Below, one piece after another: positions 63,901-64,000 of a stretch of 64,000 nucleotides of DNA. Below the pieces are notes generated by a model, which was not told where the DNA came from, made no database searches, and saw nothing but the letters and a program-made list of their open reading frames with translations. Position numbers and translations under genes: made by a program. Location: contig NC_009142.1 in NCBI RefSeq assembly GCF_000062885.1, positions 930,001 through 994,000 on the forward strand, read 5' to 3'. Origin of the DNA: Saccharopolyspora erythraea NRRL 2338. GTDB lineage: Bacteria; Actinomycetota; Actinomycetes; Mycobacteriales; Pseudonocardiaceae. Position 1 is the stretch's first letter. Each line of letters begins with the position of its first letter.

Positions 63901-64000
63901 CGACGGGGTCCGCGCGACACTCGACGCCGCACGCATGGCCGCCGCGGCCTGGCCGACGCTGGCGCACGCACCGAACAACCTCGGCGACGCCGTGCACCGC
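60944..64000 (+). CDS. jetC: JetC-like SMC ATPase of Wadjet (TIGR02680), partial
   Basis: This is the SMC/MukB-like motor of the system. The 1019 visible codons run off the right edge. The N-terminal head has Walker A GQNGSGKS at residues 35-42, preceded by the FHEGRLLLR strand. The family-typical PKLSQRLDPQLLSSLLSRALPPL block is near 195. Long charged coiled coils follow (about residues 230-480), then a central domain around 510-690, and a second coiled coil follows. Walker B and the signature motif are expected beyond the edge. GTG is the start, with GGAGG four bases upstream. SMC extrusion of plasmid DNA is known for the family; here it is inferred. Confidence 0.88.
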   Translation, partial: MNASRWIPSRAGILNVWRYYDEVFEFHEGRLLLRGQNGSGKSKALELLLPFLFDASLRAHRLSTFGTSERTMHWNLMGDGASGTTRVGYVWLEFRLPGGPDRWFTCGARLQASKNTTTAHADYFTTGQRIGTDVTLVNDSGQPLTKAVLEERLGDSGVLHGNAGDYRAAVRSTLFPTLNEQRYDALITALLQLRTPKLSQRLDPQLLSSLLSRALPPLGQQEIADLAEGFERLDRQRERLANLDEEVAATKTLASRQKSYAQRVLRAAAGNLITSTTELDKLTRTARESAEEYEGVAEAKTRAEWRAETLELDIESTESRITGLTESERYKKGEEYDRLRRQTTDAELQATAVGEDAAEKRSQADKDRQAAHDAARETDRRAETARAQQTETSHAATRAGMTSLHDEIAASLDTDVQPRRLLRAAVRSRHEQLDGVRAAIGTHDRAVERRTQAEDELDQARTVLSQARERREAAAAQHEAALARLSARVRDWASCCRELHFPDPDALLELIESETGLLTHVDSVAAAALEAITRDETSTSARLDAVRADRKQLSTEVDRLAGEQDLPPDPPLSRTADRSTMTGAPLWRLVDFADTTSETVHGPIEAALQASGLLDAWIGHNGAVAGHDVFADPAVLAAVPMSLADVLVPEQDAEVPADVVRKLLSTVAFGDELPPEHPAAIGADGSWRLGNVTGTWSKEHPAHIGVLARRRARQRRIDELRERIDEHDRLIAKHEAALAALRTRRDVLDGERKARPDHRELHASATDLNRAGADVDAADSQVRRWIGVVTEREKDVKQALLALTALAAQHNVPADRAAVAKLSDAVGNFQDQAENWLDSYAELLSARREASALGEQARRSGSIAEQRESEAGEADKQHRRLVAKLEAIEGTVGADFRQVQSEIEALRRRLGDLRGERASTHKELNRLAGRLGELGARRTTDAEHRDAAVEKRDTMAHRFRHLATGVFPADSGMDDLERFKATLTSSDGVRATLDAARMAAAAWPTLAHAPNNLGDAVHR

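Overview
The window is high-GC actinobacterial DNA. EspG/WXG-type ESX-secretion genes, DUF3558 and AMIN-like lipoproteins, an XRE-DUF397 regulator pair, and a mazG - lytic transglycosylases - eno - ftsB/divIC - DUF501 - ppx neighbourhood suggest Pseudonocardiales, perhaps close to Saccharopolyspora. The genus is an inference from gene content, not a measured match.

Positions 1-28.3 kb look like ordinary chromosome. They hold the end of an ESX-associated cluster (1-3.0 kb), cell-envelope lipoproteins, mazG, three paralogous secreted lytic transglycosylases around enolase, and the divisome protein FtsB/DivIC with DUF501. Next come a Uma2-type protein, exopolyphosphatase and a complete oligopeptide ABC transporter operon (oppABCDF-like). 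They are followed by an S10-type peptidase, a uracil-DNA glycosylase, a HigBA toxin-antitoxin pair with a double palindromic operator, a frameshifted monooxygenase, an ArsR-SRPBCC fusion regulator with two palindromic operators, and a type II NADH dehydrogenase. This part ends with a 39-residue peptide gene coupled to an MvdC/D-like ATP-grasp enzyme (possibly a modified-peptide system).

At 28353-28426 is a tRNA gene with a UAA anticodon but a short variable arm. The last 22 bases of this tRNA plus 5 bases beyond it recur exactly at 56676-56702. These 27-bp repeats bound a 28.3-kb integrated element. Next to attL is a large serine recombinase whose reading frame runs through the attachment core and the tRNA antisense. 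The element also holds a replication-relaxation protein, an ESX-like WXG protein with an alpha/beta hydrolase and two small membrane proteins, small regulators and an XRE/DUF397 pair. Its right half is a defence-like island. A long leftward gene set runs N6-methylase, hsdM, hsdS, hsdR, Ser/Thr kinase with a repeat-like tail, and an unknown protein. Divergent from it is a DUF6119-family gene. Then come a dual-OB/DUF488/DUF488 operon and an AT-richer gene with a PD-(D/E)XK-like motif that is flanked by ~80-bp direct repeats.

Immediately beyond attR, 56.9 kb to the window end, is a four-gene Wadjet-family (Jet) anti-plasmid SMC system of the DUF2399/DUF2397/DUF2398/TIGR02680 kind. The order is D-A-B-C, with the SMC gene cut by the window edge. 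No conjugative FtsK/TraB gene, rRNA, CRISPR array or insertion sequence was recognised.
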